Assembly: GCA_964565805.1 (NCBI GenBank)
Contig: CAZMGH010000001.1
Span: 82,222 to 146,221, forward strand
Source: Catenibacillus sp964565805
GTDB lineage: Bacteria > Bacillota > Clostridia > Lachnospirales > Lachnospiraceae
Reading direction: 5' to 3'
Length of the DNA: 64,000 nt
Below, piece by piece: positions 7,901 through 16,058 of the stretch. The stretch's first letter is position 1; every line of letters begins with the position of its first letter. Below the pieces are notes generated by a model. The model saw nothing but the letters and a program-made list of their open reading frames with translations. It searched no databases and was not told where the DNA came from. The position numbers were made by a program, and so were the translations under genes.

Positions 7901-9064
7901 TTAATCCTCAAAGCCGTCCGGATCAAAATACTCTTTGTCATCATCATAACTGTCCTCCGGATCATCGACCCGGTTCCCCTGCTCATCATAAAACAGCTCA
8001 TCTCCAAGGATGTCATCGTAAACAGGAGCCGCCTGGCTCTGGCTCTTAATGTCGATCTTATACCCGGTCAGACGGGCAGCCAGACGGGCATTTTGTCCTT
8101 CCTTACCAATGGCCAGGGACAGCTGATAATCAGGAACTACAACACCGGCGCTTTTTTCCTCTTCATTTACATTAACTGAAATAACCTTAGCCGGGCTTAA
8201 CGCATTTTCAATGAGAATGGCCGGGTCGTCGCTCCAGTTGATAATATCTATTTTTTCGCCTCTCAACTCATCCACAATGGCATTAACACGGGAGCCATTG
8301 ACACCGACACAAGCGCCTACAGGATCCACGTTAGGATCATTGCTGGATACGGCAATCTTTGTACGGGAACCGGCCTCGCGGGCAATGCTGCGAATCTCAA
8401 CCGTTCCATCCCTCACCTCTGTCACTTCTGCTTCAAACAGTCGTTTTACCAACTCCGGATGCGTTCTGGATACAGTGATCTTCGGTCCCTTTGTCGTATC
8501 CTTTACATCTACCACATAAAGCTTAACCCGCTCTGTGGGATGGAAAACCTCACCTTTCACCTGCTCGCTTTCCGTAAGAAGGGCATCCACTTTTCCAAGA
8601 TTTACACTGATATTTTTCCCTACATAGCGCTGCACAATACCTGTAACAATATCTTTCTCCATGCTGTAGTACCGGTTATATAAGGACTTGCGCTCTTCCT
8701 CCCGGATCTTCTGGACAACTACCTGCTTCGCCTTCTGGGCCGCAATACGTCCAAAATTTCTTGGAGTTACTTCCACCTGAACAATATCCCCAAGGTCATA
8801 TTTAGGGTCCTTTAACTTGGCATTGGCGAGGCTGATCTGGGTTACCGGATCTTCCACCTCTTCTACTACCGTTTTTTCCGCGTAAACAAGGACCTTTCCG
8901 TTGTCCCGGTTAATGATCACCCGGATATTATCCGACTTGCCGTACTCATTTTTACATGCGGCTACAAGGGAACTTTCAATGGCTTCCAAAAGGATCTCCT
9001 TGCTGACTCCCTTTTCTTTCTCGATCTGCGCCAAAGCCTCTATTAATTCGCGTCCTTCATTCAT
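7901..9064 (-). CDS. nusA: Transcription termination/antitermination factor NusA
   Basis: 387 residues from MNEGRELIEAL. NusA binds RNA polymerase and nascent RNA and modulates pausing and termination. The N-terminal polymerase-binding domain is followed by an S1 domain (GDIVQVEVTPRNFGRIA region, then VTGIVQRYVG) and KH domains with GACVGVNGSRVNAIV and SLAIGKEGQNARLAARL. The tail is acidic, and there is no second C-terminal repeat as in Proteobacteria. AGGAGG lies before the ATG at 9064. The open frame extends 13 codons further, without a better site. Confidence 0.96.
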   Translation of the reverse strand: MNEGRELIEALAQIEKEKGVSKEILLEAIESSLVAACKNEYGKSDNIRVIINRDNGKVLVYAEKTVVEEVEDPVTQISLANAKLKDPKYDLGDIVQVEVTPRNFGRIAAQKAKQVVVQKIREEERKSLYNRYYSMEKDIVTGIVQRYVGKNISVNLGKVDALLTESEQVKGEVFHPTERVKLYVVDVKDTTKGPKITVSRTHPELVKRLFEAEVTEVRDGTVEIRSIAREAGSRTKIAVSSNDPNVDPVGACVGVNGSRVNAIVDELRGEKIDIINWSDDPAILIENALSPAKVISVNVNEEEKSAGVVVPDYQLSLAIGKEGQNARLAARLTGYKIDIKSQSQAAPVYDDILGDELFYDEQGNRVDDPEDSYDDDKEYFDPDGFED

Positions 9065-9113
9065 CTTGCTTTCCTCCTTTTTTGGGCCTGCTCTTTTGCC
9101 CACTGCTTAGTAA

Positions 9114-9578
9114 TCAATAGAAAAATGCCAGCCGGATCAAGGCGATGGCTGTTTTTTCAAAAGTCATCTCCCGGCCGTCTTCCAGTTCAATGGTCACACT
9201 GTCTTTATCGTAACTTTTTAAGATTCCGGTAAACTCCTTCTTTTTATCTATGGGTTTATACAAACGAATCTCCACATCTTTGCCAATGCTCCTGGCAAAG
9301 TCCTTTTCTTTTTTCAGAGGACGGTTCAGACCGGGAGAGCTTACTTCAAAAATATAATTTTCCGAAATATAGTCCTTCTCATCCAGCACGTCGCCAAATT
9401 CCCGGTTAATGACCTCACAGTCATCCACGGTAATGCCGCCTTCCTTATCAATGTAAACCCGAAGATACCAGTTGGATCCTTCCTTAACCCATTCCACATC
9501 CACCAGTTCAAAATGATGGGCGTCAATGATGGGGGTGATGAGTTCTTCTGTCATTTTCTCATACTCTTTCCTGGCCAT
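9114..9578 (-). CDS. rimP: Ribosome maturation factor RimP
   Basis: 154 residues. RimP acts in early 30S assembly. Typical blocks are FELVDVEWVKEGSNWYLRVYID, VINREFGDVLD and YIFEVSSPGLNRPL. The start is preceded by GGAAGAGGAAG. It heads the visible part of the nusA-infB cluster. Anything further upstream is lost in the assembly gap 16 bases away, so the promoter of the cluster cannot be seen. Confidence 0.96.
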   Translation of the reverse strand: MARKEYEKMTEELITPIIDAHHFELVDVEWVKEGSNWYLRVYIDKEGGITVDDCEVINREFGDVLDEKDYISENYIFEVSSPGLNRPLKKEKDFARSIGKDVEIRLYKPIDKKKEFTGILKSYDKDSVTIELEDGREMTFEKTAIALIRLAFFY

Positions 9579-9594
9579 GCTTCCTCTTCCTTTC

Positions 9595-9694
9595 NNNNNN
9601 NNNNNNNNNNNNNNNNNNNNNNNNNNNNNNNNNNNNNNNNNNNNNNNNNNNNNNNNNNNNNNNNNNNNNNNNNNNNNNNNNNNNNNNNNNNNNN
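9595..9694. other. Assembly gap (100 N)
   Basis: Exactly 100 N, the usual placeholder for a gap of unknown length. The promoter of the rimP cluster, and whatever gene ends at 9695 onward, may lie in it. Confidence 0.99.
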
Positions 9695-9747
9695 CGGCAT
9701 AGAGGTATCCCCTTGCGGGATTTCATGTTATCTGTGGACAAAGACAA

Positions 9748-9769
9748 AGAGTGGACTTACGTCCACTCT
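9748..9769. terminator. Hairpin in the spacer between the gap and amt
   Basis: AGAGTGGAC, TTAC, GTCCACTCT is a perfect 9-bp stem with a 4-base loop. Neither side has a long T run (TCTAG on plus, TTTGTCTTTG on minus). It could end a gene hidden in the gap. Apart from this hairpin, 9695-9940 shows no gene I can recognise. Confidence 0.4.
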
Positions 9770-9943
9770 TCTAGTATCATCTTATTGCTATCTACGCAAT
9801 TATAGCACTTCTAATTTAAATATGCAAGAAGTTTTTCGATTACATGTCATAATCTCAATTTTGTTTGTTTTTCTTATATATCCCAAAATTATATGCTTTT
9901 TTTAGGCGGTTTTAATAAATATAAAATTTTGCCTTACATTTTC

Positions 9944-9972
9944 TTGACAAACAAAATAAAATACGATAAACT
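9944..9972 (+). promoter_or_regulatory. Promoter of the amt-PII gene
   Basis: TTGACA at 9944-9949 and TAAACT at 9967-9972 are separated by 17 bases, so transcription would start near 9979. That gives a leader of about 140 bases before the start codon, which contains both hairpins described next. Confidence 0.6.
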
Positions 9973-9990
9973 GTCCACTGTAAAACAAAG

Positions 9991-10023
9991 GCGTTTTAGA
10001 GTTTTGGCTCTAAAGCGCTTTTT
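9991..10023 (+). terminator. First leader hairpin upstream of amt (terminator-like)
   Basis: GCGTTTTAGAG (9991-10001) pairs with CTCTAAAGCGC (10008-10018), with one G-T pair, around a six-base TTTTGG loop, and five T follow. It sits inside the amt leader, about 12 bases after the predicted transcription start. That position suggests attenuation rather than the end of a gene. Confidence 0.6.
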
Positions 10024-10026
10024 ACA

Positions 10027-10081
10027 TGTACAAAGATGTGCATCCCGAAAAGGCAGATTTTCAGGGATGCTTTTTTGTACA
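10027..10081 (+). terminator. Second leader hairpin upstream of amt (terminator/attenuator)
   Basis: GCATCCC (10040-10046) pairs with GGGATGC (10064-10070). The stem continues inward as GAAAA/TTTTC with one bulged A and a six-base GGCAGA loop, and six T follow (10071-10076). An outer pair TGTACAAA (10027-10034)/TTTGTACA (10074-10081) encloses the structure and would sequester the T run. It ends 20 bases before the AGAGGAGG ribosome-binding site, so read-through must be allowed for amt expression. Confidence 0.65.
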
Positions 10082-10117
10082 CGAAATTTGATAGGATCTG
10101 AGAGGAGGAATCTTATT

Positions 10118-11872
10118 ATGACAGACGAAATTTTAACTGCGATTAACGATGCCGTGAGTACAGAGGTCTTTGGAATCTGGTTTTTAATCGGCGCCGCCTT
10201 TGTATTTTTTATGCAGGCAGGCTTTGCAATGGTAGAAACCGGTTTTACCAGAGCCAAAAACGCCGGAAACATTATCATGAAAAATCTCATGGATTTTTGT
10301 ATTGGTACATGTGTATTTATTGTTATTGGCTTTGGCCTTTTGCTTGGCGAAGACGCTTTAGGCGGCTTTATCGGGCTTCCTACGATGGGTATTTTTACCG
10401 ATTATGCAAATTTTGACTGGTCTAGCTTTGTGTTTAATCTGGTATTTTGCGCTACGGCAGCTACCATAGTATCCGGTTCAATGGCTGAACGGACAAAATT
10501 CCTTTCCTATTGTATCTATTCAGCGGTAATCTCTGCTGTCGTATATCCCATTGAGGCCCATTGGATCTGGGGCGGCGGCTGGCTCTCTCAGATTGGATTC
10601 CATGATTTTGCCGGTTCTGCGGCCATCCATACGGTGGGAGGATTAACGGCATTTATCGGCGCTGCCCTAGTTGGCGCAAGGATTGGAAAATTTACCCGGG
10701 ACAAAAACGGGAAGGTTACGAAAGTCCATGCATTTCCGGGACATAATATTGTTATCGGAGCTTTAGGATGCTTTATCCTTTGGTTTGGCTGGTATGGATT
10801 TAACGGTGCAGCCGCTACCTCCGGTTCACAGCTTGCTTCCATTTTCATGTCAACGACAATTGCCCCTGCAGTTGCCACTGTTGTATGTATGATTTTTACA
10901 TGGATAAAATACGGCAAACCGGATGTGTCTATGTGTCTAAACGCATCCCTGGCCGGACTTGTAGCCATCACAGCGCCCTGCGATGTTACAGATGCCATCG
11001 GTTCTTTGATCATTGGTGCTGTGGCCGGTCTGCTGGTAGTATTTGGCGTATGGTTCTGTGACAATGTCGCCCATGTCGACGACCCGGTAGGCGCTGTAGC
11101 TGTCCATTGTGTTAATGGTATTTGGGGAACAATTGCCGTAGGTCTTTTTGCTACTGACAGCGTTCCCGGATCTGAAATTAACGGTCTCTTCTATGGCGGC
11201 GGTTTTGGGCAGCTGGGCATCCAGATCATTGGAATTGCAGCAGTAATCGCCTGGACAGCTGTTACCATGTTTATCGTATTTAAGCTTATTGATAAAACCA
11301 TAGGTCTTCGGGTTTCTCAGGAAGAAGAGATCGAGGGTCTTGATTCCAAAGAGCACGGCCTTGCCTCTGCTTATGCCGGCTTTAGTATCATGGACATTAA
11401 TGAAAGCGGTATGGTGGAAAATGAAAATACCGAGCTTGGCGAAAATGATTATAATAAAGCCTCAGAAGCTCAAAAGGCTGCCTCTGTTCCTGTTGCCGGG
11501 CCTGTTGAAACCGATACCGGCATGTACAAAGTAGTCATTATTTCCAGATTGTCCAGATATGATCGTCTCAAATCCTCCTTAAATGAGCTTGGCGTGACCG
11601 GCATGACGGTTACTCAGGTCATGGGATGCGGAATTCAAAGAGGCGCCGGTGAAAAATACAGAGGCGTTGAAATGGATGTCACTGTTCTTCCAAAGGTAAA
11701 GGTTGAAGTGGTCATTGGAAATATTCCAATAGAAAAGGTCATCGAAACCGCTAAAAAAGCCCTGTATACCGGCCATATAGGCGACGGAAAAATCTTTGTC
11801 TACAATGTACAAAAGGTGGTTAAAGTTCGCACCGGCGAAGAAAATTTCCAGGCACTTAAAGATATTGAATAA
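10118..11872 (+). CDS. amt: Ammonium transporter fused to a C-terminal PII (GlnK) domain
   Basis: 584 residues from ATG 10118, nine bases after AGAGGAGG. Residues 1-400 are an Amt/MEP ammonium channel with about eleven membrane helices. They include FFMQAGFAMVETGF, FPGHNIVIGALGCFILWFGWYGFNG with the twin-His region, and HCVNGIWGT. A hydrophilic linker (about 400-468) leads to a complete PII domain (469-584): MYKVVIISRL, a T-loop with KYRGVEM that keeps the Tyr at the usual uridylylation position (about 514), LPKVKVEVVI, and GDGKIFV. In most bacteria GlnK is a separate protein that plugs Amt when nitrogen is plentiful. Here sensor and channel are one chain, so the trimeric channel would carry its own trimeric PII cap. 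No separate glnK is seen nearby. Confidence 0.95.
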   Translation: MTDEILTAINDAVSTEVFGIWFLIGAAFVFFMQAGFAMVETGFTRAKNAGNIIMKNLMDFCIGTCVFIVIGFGLLLGEDALGGFIGLPTMGIFTDYANFDWSSFVFNLVFCATAATIVSGSMAERTKFLSYCIYSAVISAVVYPIEAHWIWGGGWLSQIGFHDFAGSAAIHTVGGLTAFIGAALVGARIGKFTRDKNGKVTKVHAFPGHNIVIGALGCFILWFGWYGFNGAAATSGSQLASIFMSTTIAPAVATVVCMIFTWIKYGKPDVSMCLNASLAGLVAITAPCDVTDAIGSLIIGAVAGLLVVFGVWFCDNVAHVDDPVGAVAVHCVNGIWGTIAVGLFATDSVPGSEINGLFYGGGFGQLGIQIIGIAAVIAWTAVTMFIVFKLIDKTIGLRVSQEEEIEGLDSKEHGLASAYAGFSIMDINESGMVENENTELGENDYNKASEAQKAASVPVAGPVETDTGMYKVVIISRLSRYDRLKSSLNELGVTGMTVTQVMGCGIQRGAGEKYRGVEMDVTVLPKVKVEVVIGNIPIEKVIETAKKALYTGHIGDGKIFVYNVQKVVKVRTGEENFQALKDIE

Positions 11873-11896
11873 ATCGTTTGATTTCACTACATTAAA

Positions 11897-11932
11897 AAAT
11901 ACCTCCGGCGAAACTCCCGGAGGTATTTTTTT
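11897..11932. terminator. Bidirectional terminator between amt and degV
   Basis: AAATACCTCCGG (11897-11908) pairs perfectly with CCGGAGGTATTT (11917-11928), and T runs follow on both strands. It serves the plus-strand amt gene and the convergent minus-strand degV gene. Confidence 0.9.
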
Positions 11933-11950
11933 ATATAAGTTTCTTTAATC

Positions 11951-12832
11951 TTAAACATCATACTTTTTCACAAAACCAAAGCCCAGGGCATAGGGACCCG
12001 TATGGGTAGCCACAGTGGCTCCGATCTGCCAGATAGGCACATCCTCACTGAGCCAGAAGGTATCCTTCACCTGACGGGCAAGAATCTCTCCTGCCATCCG
12101 GTCAATATTCATGCCCACACAGAATCGGTAGTTGTTGGGATTTTCCCCGGACTTTTCAAAGTAATCCCTGGCGATTTCCAGAAGTTTTTTTAAAGCCTTG
12201 ACCGTATTTCTGGCAATACCGCCGGAAAAAATCTCTCCATCCTTCATAACGATCAAAGGCTTGATCCTCAATGCGCTTCCGGCGATGGAAGCGACCTTGC
12301 CAATCCGTCCGCCTCGCCTTAAATGCTCCAGATTTCCAACTGTAAAGCAGATCCGTCCCGTAGGAAGGATACGCTTTAAATGCTCCACAGTCTCTTTATA
12401 GCTTAAACCTGCATCCCGCATGCGAACCGCTTCCAGTACAAAAAGGCCCTCATCAACGGTACACATCTTGCTCTCGATCACCTTAATATGGGCCTTCGGA
12501 TAGATTTCCAGCAAAACATCCCGGGCAGTTTTTGCCGCCTGGTGGGAACCGCTGAGTTTTCCGGACATACAGATACAGATGATCCCTTTTCCCTCCTTAA
12601 GGACCGGCGTAAAGGCATCCACATAGTCCTGAACACTGGGCAGCGATGTTTTGGGAAATGCGTTTTCATCGATCATCTTTTTATAATAAGCCGTGGTATC
12701 CACCTCCAGCTTTTCTTTTTTATACGTTTCCCCATCAAAGGACACATAAAAATATACCGGGTGGATATTCAGCTCCTTCATCATCTCAACAGGAATATCG
12801 CAGCCGCTGTCGGCAAAAATTTCAAATAACAT
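11951..12832 (-). CDS. DegV family fatty-acid-binding protein
   Basis: 293 residues. DegV proteins bind a fatty acid in a cleft and, as FakB-type subunits, may present it to the FakA kinase for phosphorylation. The start MLFEIFADSGCDIP, the CMSGKLSGSHQAA block and the glycine-rich LRRGGRIGKVASIAGSALRIKP block are typical. GGAGG precedes the ATG. It is a single-gene unit facing amt. Which fatty acid it binds cannot be told from sequence. Confidence 0.9.
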   Translation of the reverse strand: MLFEIFADSGCDIPVEMMKELNIHPVYFYVSFDGETYKKEKLEVDTTAYYKKMIDENAFPKTSLPSVQDYVDAFTPVLKEGKGIICICMSGKLSGSHQAAKTARDVLLEIYPKAHIKVIESKMCTVDEGLFVLEAVRMRDAGLSYKETVEHLKRILPTGRICFTVGNLEHLRRGGRIGKVASIAGSALRIKPLIVMKDGEIFSGGIARNTVKALKKLLEIARDYFEKSGENPNNYRFCVGMNIDRMAGEILARQVKDTFWLSEDVPIWQIGATVATHTGPYALGFGFVKKYDV

Positions 12833-12929
12833 ATAAGGCCTCCAAAAGACATGGTTTTTAATACTACATTAAATTCTGGCCCTATTATACCACATCGGCA
12901 TCCATAATCATAGCCCTAAATTAAATCAA

Positions 12930-12967
12930 CAGGCAGCAGTTCATCGGGACGGATGAACTGCTGCCTG
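12930..12967 (-). terminator. Terminator downstream of the rhamnosidase
   Basis: CAGGCAGCAGTTCATC (12930-12945) pairs perfectly over 16 bp with GATGAACTGCTGCCTG (12952-12967) around a 6-base loop. In the minus direction a T-rich stretch (TTGATTTAATTTA) follows. A much smaller hairpin (CGGGAC/GTCCCG, 12983-13000) sits just after the stop codon. Confidence 0.75.
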
Positions 12968-13003
12968 AATCATTCCCTCTTGCGGGACCACTGCGTCCCG
13001 GGC

Positions 13004-15778
13004 TTATCTGGCCTTGATCTGGCTGAGCTTTTCTCCTGCAGCCTTAATGGTTTCTGCCGGTATTCCCAGGAAAGGCATATGAACCATGTCATTTAAGGAC
13101 AGGTTCATATTTTCAATGTCATGAGCCTGGATCATGCCTGCTGCTGCAGGAAGATCTTTTTTAAGGATCTCCATGGCCTCAGGGTATTTTGCCATCTGAG
13201 CAAGACGGCTGTCCATGTTAAACATCTGACGGAAATCTTTTACCGGAGTATAGGTCTTATCAAAGCTGCCGGCTTCCAGTTCAAAGGCATCCCCGTCATA
13301 TTCGGGAAGGATCACTTTTGCTGTACAGTTAAAAGGCACTTCCATATGAACGGTAACCTTTCCGTCCTCTTCGATCTTCCAGTTGGATACCCAGGTGCCG
13401 GAAGCCGATTTATAGGAAGCCTTCATATAGCTGGTCTGCCAGCTGATCTGAGGCGCCAGCACAGCCTTAACAAAGCCGGGAGCCGCCGGAGCGATGCCTG
13501 CAATATCTCTGTAAATGTATTCCAAAACAGAGCCATAGGAATAATGATTTAAGGAATTCATGCCTGTGCCGCTGATGGTTCCGTCATCTAAGAGCGAATT
13601 CCACCGCTCCCAGATGGTGGTTGCTCCCAAATCCACACAGTGGAGCCAGCCTGGGGAATCATGGTTAAACAGCATGGACCATGCCTCATCTTCCAGACCG
13701 TTTTCTGCCAGGACACGGCACATCATCGTTGCTCCCACAAAGCCGCCTTTGATCTTGTGGGCATCCTTATTCAGCCGTTTTTTCAGCCCGTCGATCAGTC
13801 GGTCCTTATCGGTCCAGATGCCAAAGTTTAAGGCCACCATATAGGCCGTCTGGGAATCGATGGCCAAACGTCCGGTTTTTGTAAAATATTCATCTAAAAT
13901 GGCCTGGCGGACATGGTCTGCCAGATCTGTATAATATCCGGCATCCTCTTCCTTGCCCAAGATCTTGGCCGCCTGAGCTACTTTTCTTGTGGAAGCATAG
14001 TAATAGCAGGTAGATACATAGGCATCATCTGTGCTTCCCTTAAAGCTCTGCTCTGTCATACCGTCCAGAGCCAGCCAGTCTCCAAAAGTAAAGGCAAAAT
14101 CAAACTGATATTTCTGGCCCCGCTCCACATCCTGACGGGTGATCCAGTCTACCCAGTCCTTCATCAGAGGATAATAGGTTTCCAGCATTTCCTTATCCCC
14201 GTAATACTCATACATGGTTGTTGGAATAAAGGTAGCGCTGTCCCCCCATACACTGCTGCCCCCTTCCAGAGTTCCTGCCATTGGGGCATAATGAGGAATG
14301 GAACCGCCTAAAACCTCCTGAGCTACTCTCAGGTCATGCATGTATTTGTCATAAAAGGCCCGTGTGTCCATATTATAGCTGGCTGTAGGGGCAAACACCT
14401 GGGCATCTCCCGTCCAGCCAAGGCGCTCATTTCTCTGAGGGCAGTCTGTAGGCACATCCAGGAAGTTGGAACGCTGGCCCCACAGACAATTTGAAATCAG
14501 CTGATTTACGCTGGCATCGGAGGTTTCCAGGAAACCGGTGCGCTCCAGATCCGTATGAACCACGCAGCCGGTAAAATCTTTCGGACACAAAGCCATGTCT
14601 GCCGGCCATCCCACAACCCGCACATACCGTCCGCCAAAGAAGGTAAAGTGAGGGCGGACCGTTTCTTCCCGTCCGTCAGAAACATAGACAAATGGGAACA
14701 CAGCCTGCCGGTAGTTTTCATTATAGAAATTTCCCTGCTGAAGAACTTCTCCATAGGAAAGCTCCACCCGAGCGCCTTTCGGCAGATGACTCTTAAAAGC
14801 CACATAACCGGCAAAGTTTTGACCAAAATCCAGCACAGTCTCACCGGCGGGCGTAGTGATCACTTCCTTTACGGCTAAAGTCTCGCACACCCGCACAGGC
14901 GCGCTGAACCGGTCCACAAGGTTATGGGATACCTCCGGATATAAATCCTCCTCCAGGCACACCGGCTTCTCTTCATTATTGCCATTTTCCCACAGGAGCC
15001 GGTTTAAAATTTCAGCATCATAAATACCGCTGTTTTCCACATCCGAGCCACGATACTTCCATGTGCCATCTGTTGCGATCACCTGATGGGCGCCGTCGGC
15101 ATAATCTACATGGATCTCCCCAATCGCTGCCATATGATCCCCGTAAATATTTTCCTGGTATCCAAGACCAAAATGGCCCTTATACCAGCCGTTTCCTGTA
15201 TAAATCTCGATACAGTTGTCCTCTTCCAGAAGATCTTTAACATCATAGGTCTGGTACTGGACTTCCCGGTCATAGTCATTATAAAAAGGCGCCAGGTATT
15301 CGTCCCCGATCTTCTTGCCATTGATATATGCCTCATAAACCCCAAGGCCGCATATATAGATCCTGGCCTTTGTCACCGGCTGGCTTGTCTTAAAGTTTGT
15401 AAAAAATACCGGATGGTATGTCTCTTCTTTGGATGTGCTGATCCACTTTCCCTGCCACGGCTCATCCACTTTTCCGGTTTCAAAAGTAAATGTATCGCTG
15501 ACAGCTTCCTCCCCATTATCCGCAGTAACGAATATACGGCAGTAATAGCATGTTCTTGGAGCCAGGTCCATATCCACCTCCTGGCAGTACTGGGTCAGAT
15601 CCTTTCCCTCCACACTGCAGGCCATAGACTTAAATTCCGGATCATAAGCTACCTGGATTACCGCGTTTTCCTGGTATTTTCCTGTAAAATCCTCTACATT
15701 CCAGGAAAACTTTACTTTACGCAGGCCAAACCCCATAGGGTTTTCCAGGCCGCACACCTTCATACGTGTAATTTTCAT
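13004..15778 (-). CDS. GH78-type alpha-L-rhamnosidase
   Basis: 924 residues with no signal peptide, so it is probably cytoplasmic. It would release terminal L-rhamnose from glycosides or oligosaccharides. The family features are an N-terminal beta-rich region with the ARIYICGLGVYEAYINGKKIG block, and the central (alpha/alpha)6 barrel with DCPQRNERLGWTGDAQVF at about residues 440-457, where the acidic residues of GH78 active sites lie. VWGDSATFIP and FAFTFGDWLALD follow, with a C-terminal beta domain (MNSLNHYSYGSVLEYIYRD before it). It has its own promoter and leader and lies next to an AraC regulator. Specificity beyond rhamnose is unknown. Confidence 0.9.
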   Translation of the reverse strand: MKITRMKVCGLENPMGFGLRKVKFSWNVEDFTGKYQENAVIQVAYDPEFKSMACSVEGKDLTQYCQEVDMDLAPRTCYYCRIFVTADNGEEAVSDTFTFETGKVDEPWQGKWISTSKEETYHPVFFTNFKTSQPVTKARIYICGLGVYEAYINGKKIGDEYLAPFYNDYDREVQYQTYDVKDLLEEDNCIEIYTGNGWYKGHFGLGYQENIYGDHMAAIGEIHVDYADGAHQVIATDGTWKYRGSDVENSGIYDAEILNRLLWENGNNEEKPVCLEEDLYPEVSHNLVDRFSAPVRVCETLAVKEVITTPAGETVLDFGQNFAGYVAFKSHLPKGARVELSYGEVLQQGNFYNENYRQAVFPFVYVSDGREETVRPHFTFFGGRYVRVVGWPADMALCPKDFTGCVVHTDLERTGFLETSDASVNQLISNCLWGQRSNFLDVPTDCPQRNERLGWTGDAQVFAPTASYNMDTRAFYDKYMHDLRVAQEVLGGSIPHYAPMAGTLEGGSSVWGDSATFIPTTMYEYYGDKEMLETYYPLMKDWVDWITRQDVERGQKYQFDFAFTFGDWLALDGMTEQSFKGSTDDAYVSTCYYYASTRKVAQAAKILGKEEDAGYYTDLADHVRQAILDEYFTKTGRLAIDSQTAYMVALNFGIWTDKDRLIDGLKKRLNKDAHKIKGGFVGATMMCRVLAENGLEDEAWSMLFNHDSPGWLHCVDLGATTIWERWNSLLDDGTISGTGMNSLNHYSYGSVLEYIYRDIAGIAPAAPGFVKAVLAPQISWQTSYMKASYKSASGTWVSNWKIEEDGKVTVHMEVPFNCTAKVILPEYDGDAFELEAGSFDKTYTPVKDFRQMFNMDSRLAQMAKYPEAMEILKKDLPAAAGMIQAHDIENMNLSLNDMVHMPFLGIPAETIKAAGEKLSQIKAR

Positions 15779-15805
15779 AAAAACACCCTTTCCTTAAATG
15801 ATTTT

Positions 15806-15864
15806 CGCAATAGCGCATCTCTTTCGCAACGGCGTATTTTCTTGCCTAACGTCGTATCTTCTTG
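15806..15864 (-). repeat. Three imperfect 19-20-bp direct repeats in the rhamnosidase leader
   Basis: Consecutive copies begin at 15806 (CGCAATAGCGCATCTCTTT), 15825 (CGCAACGGCGTATTTTCTTG) and 15845 (CCTAACGTCGTATCTTCTTG). They lie between the predicted transcription start (about 15913) and the start codon (15778), so they are transcribed. The near two-turn spacing suits a regulator binding one face of the DNA, such as the neighbouring AraC protein. Confidence 0.6.
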
Positions 15865-15919
15865 TCAGGCTAAAGTCTGCTTTTTCCCACTTTTTCCACC
15901 GCCATGAACGGTTATACTT

Positions 15920-15948
15920 ATTATACCTGTCAATCTTTCAAGGGTAAA
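15920..15948 (-). promoter_or_regulatory. Promoter of the rhamnosidase gene
   Basis: On the minus strand TTTACC (15948-15943), a 17-base spacer and a perfect TATAAT (15925-15920). Transcription would start near 15913, leaving a 135-base leader that carries the three repeats. Confidence 0.6.
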
Positions 15949-15951
15949 GAC

Positions 15952-16000
15952 AAAAAAGGGACAGCCTTGCCATTCCCGCAGGGGAAATGGGGCCGTCCCT
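15952..16000 (-). terminator. Terminator of the AraC gene
   Basis: Reading the minus strand, AGGGACGGCC-type sequence (16000-15981) pairs imperfectly with GGCAAGGCTGTCCCT (15971-15957) and is followed by six T. It ends the upstream AraC transcript just before the rhamnosidase promoter. Confidence 0.8.
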
Positions 16001-16058
16001 GAAAACTTATGAAAGCACAGGCTCTGCCCGGCCGGAAGAGCCTGGAAGACAATCCCCC

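Noticed and set aside
9559..9905. Open frames crossing the N run at 9595-9694
   Set aside because: They exist only because N is translated as unknown residues; the flanks show no homology I recognise.
9991..10081. ANTAR-type or glutamine riboswitch identity for the amt leader
   Set aside because: The hexaloops lack A at position 1 and G at position 4, and I see no glutamine-riboswitch consensus, so only attenuation in general is claimed.
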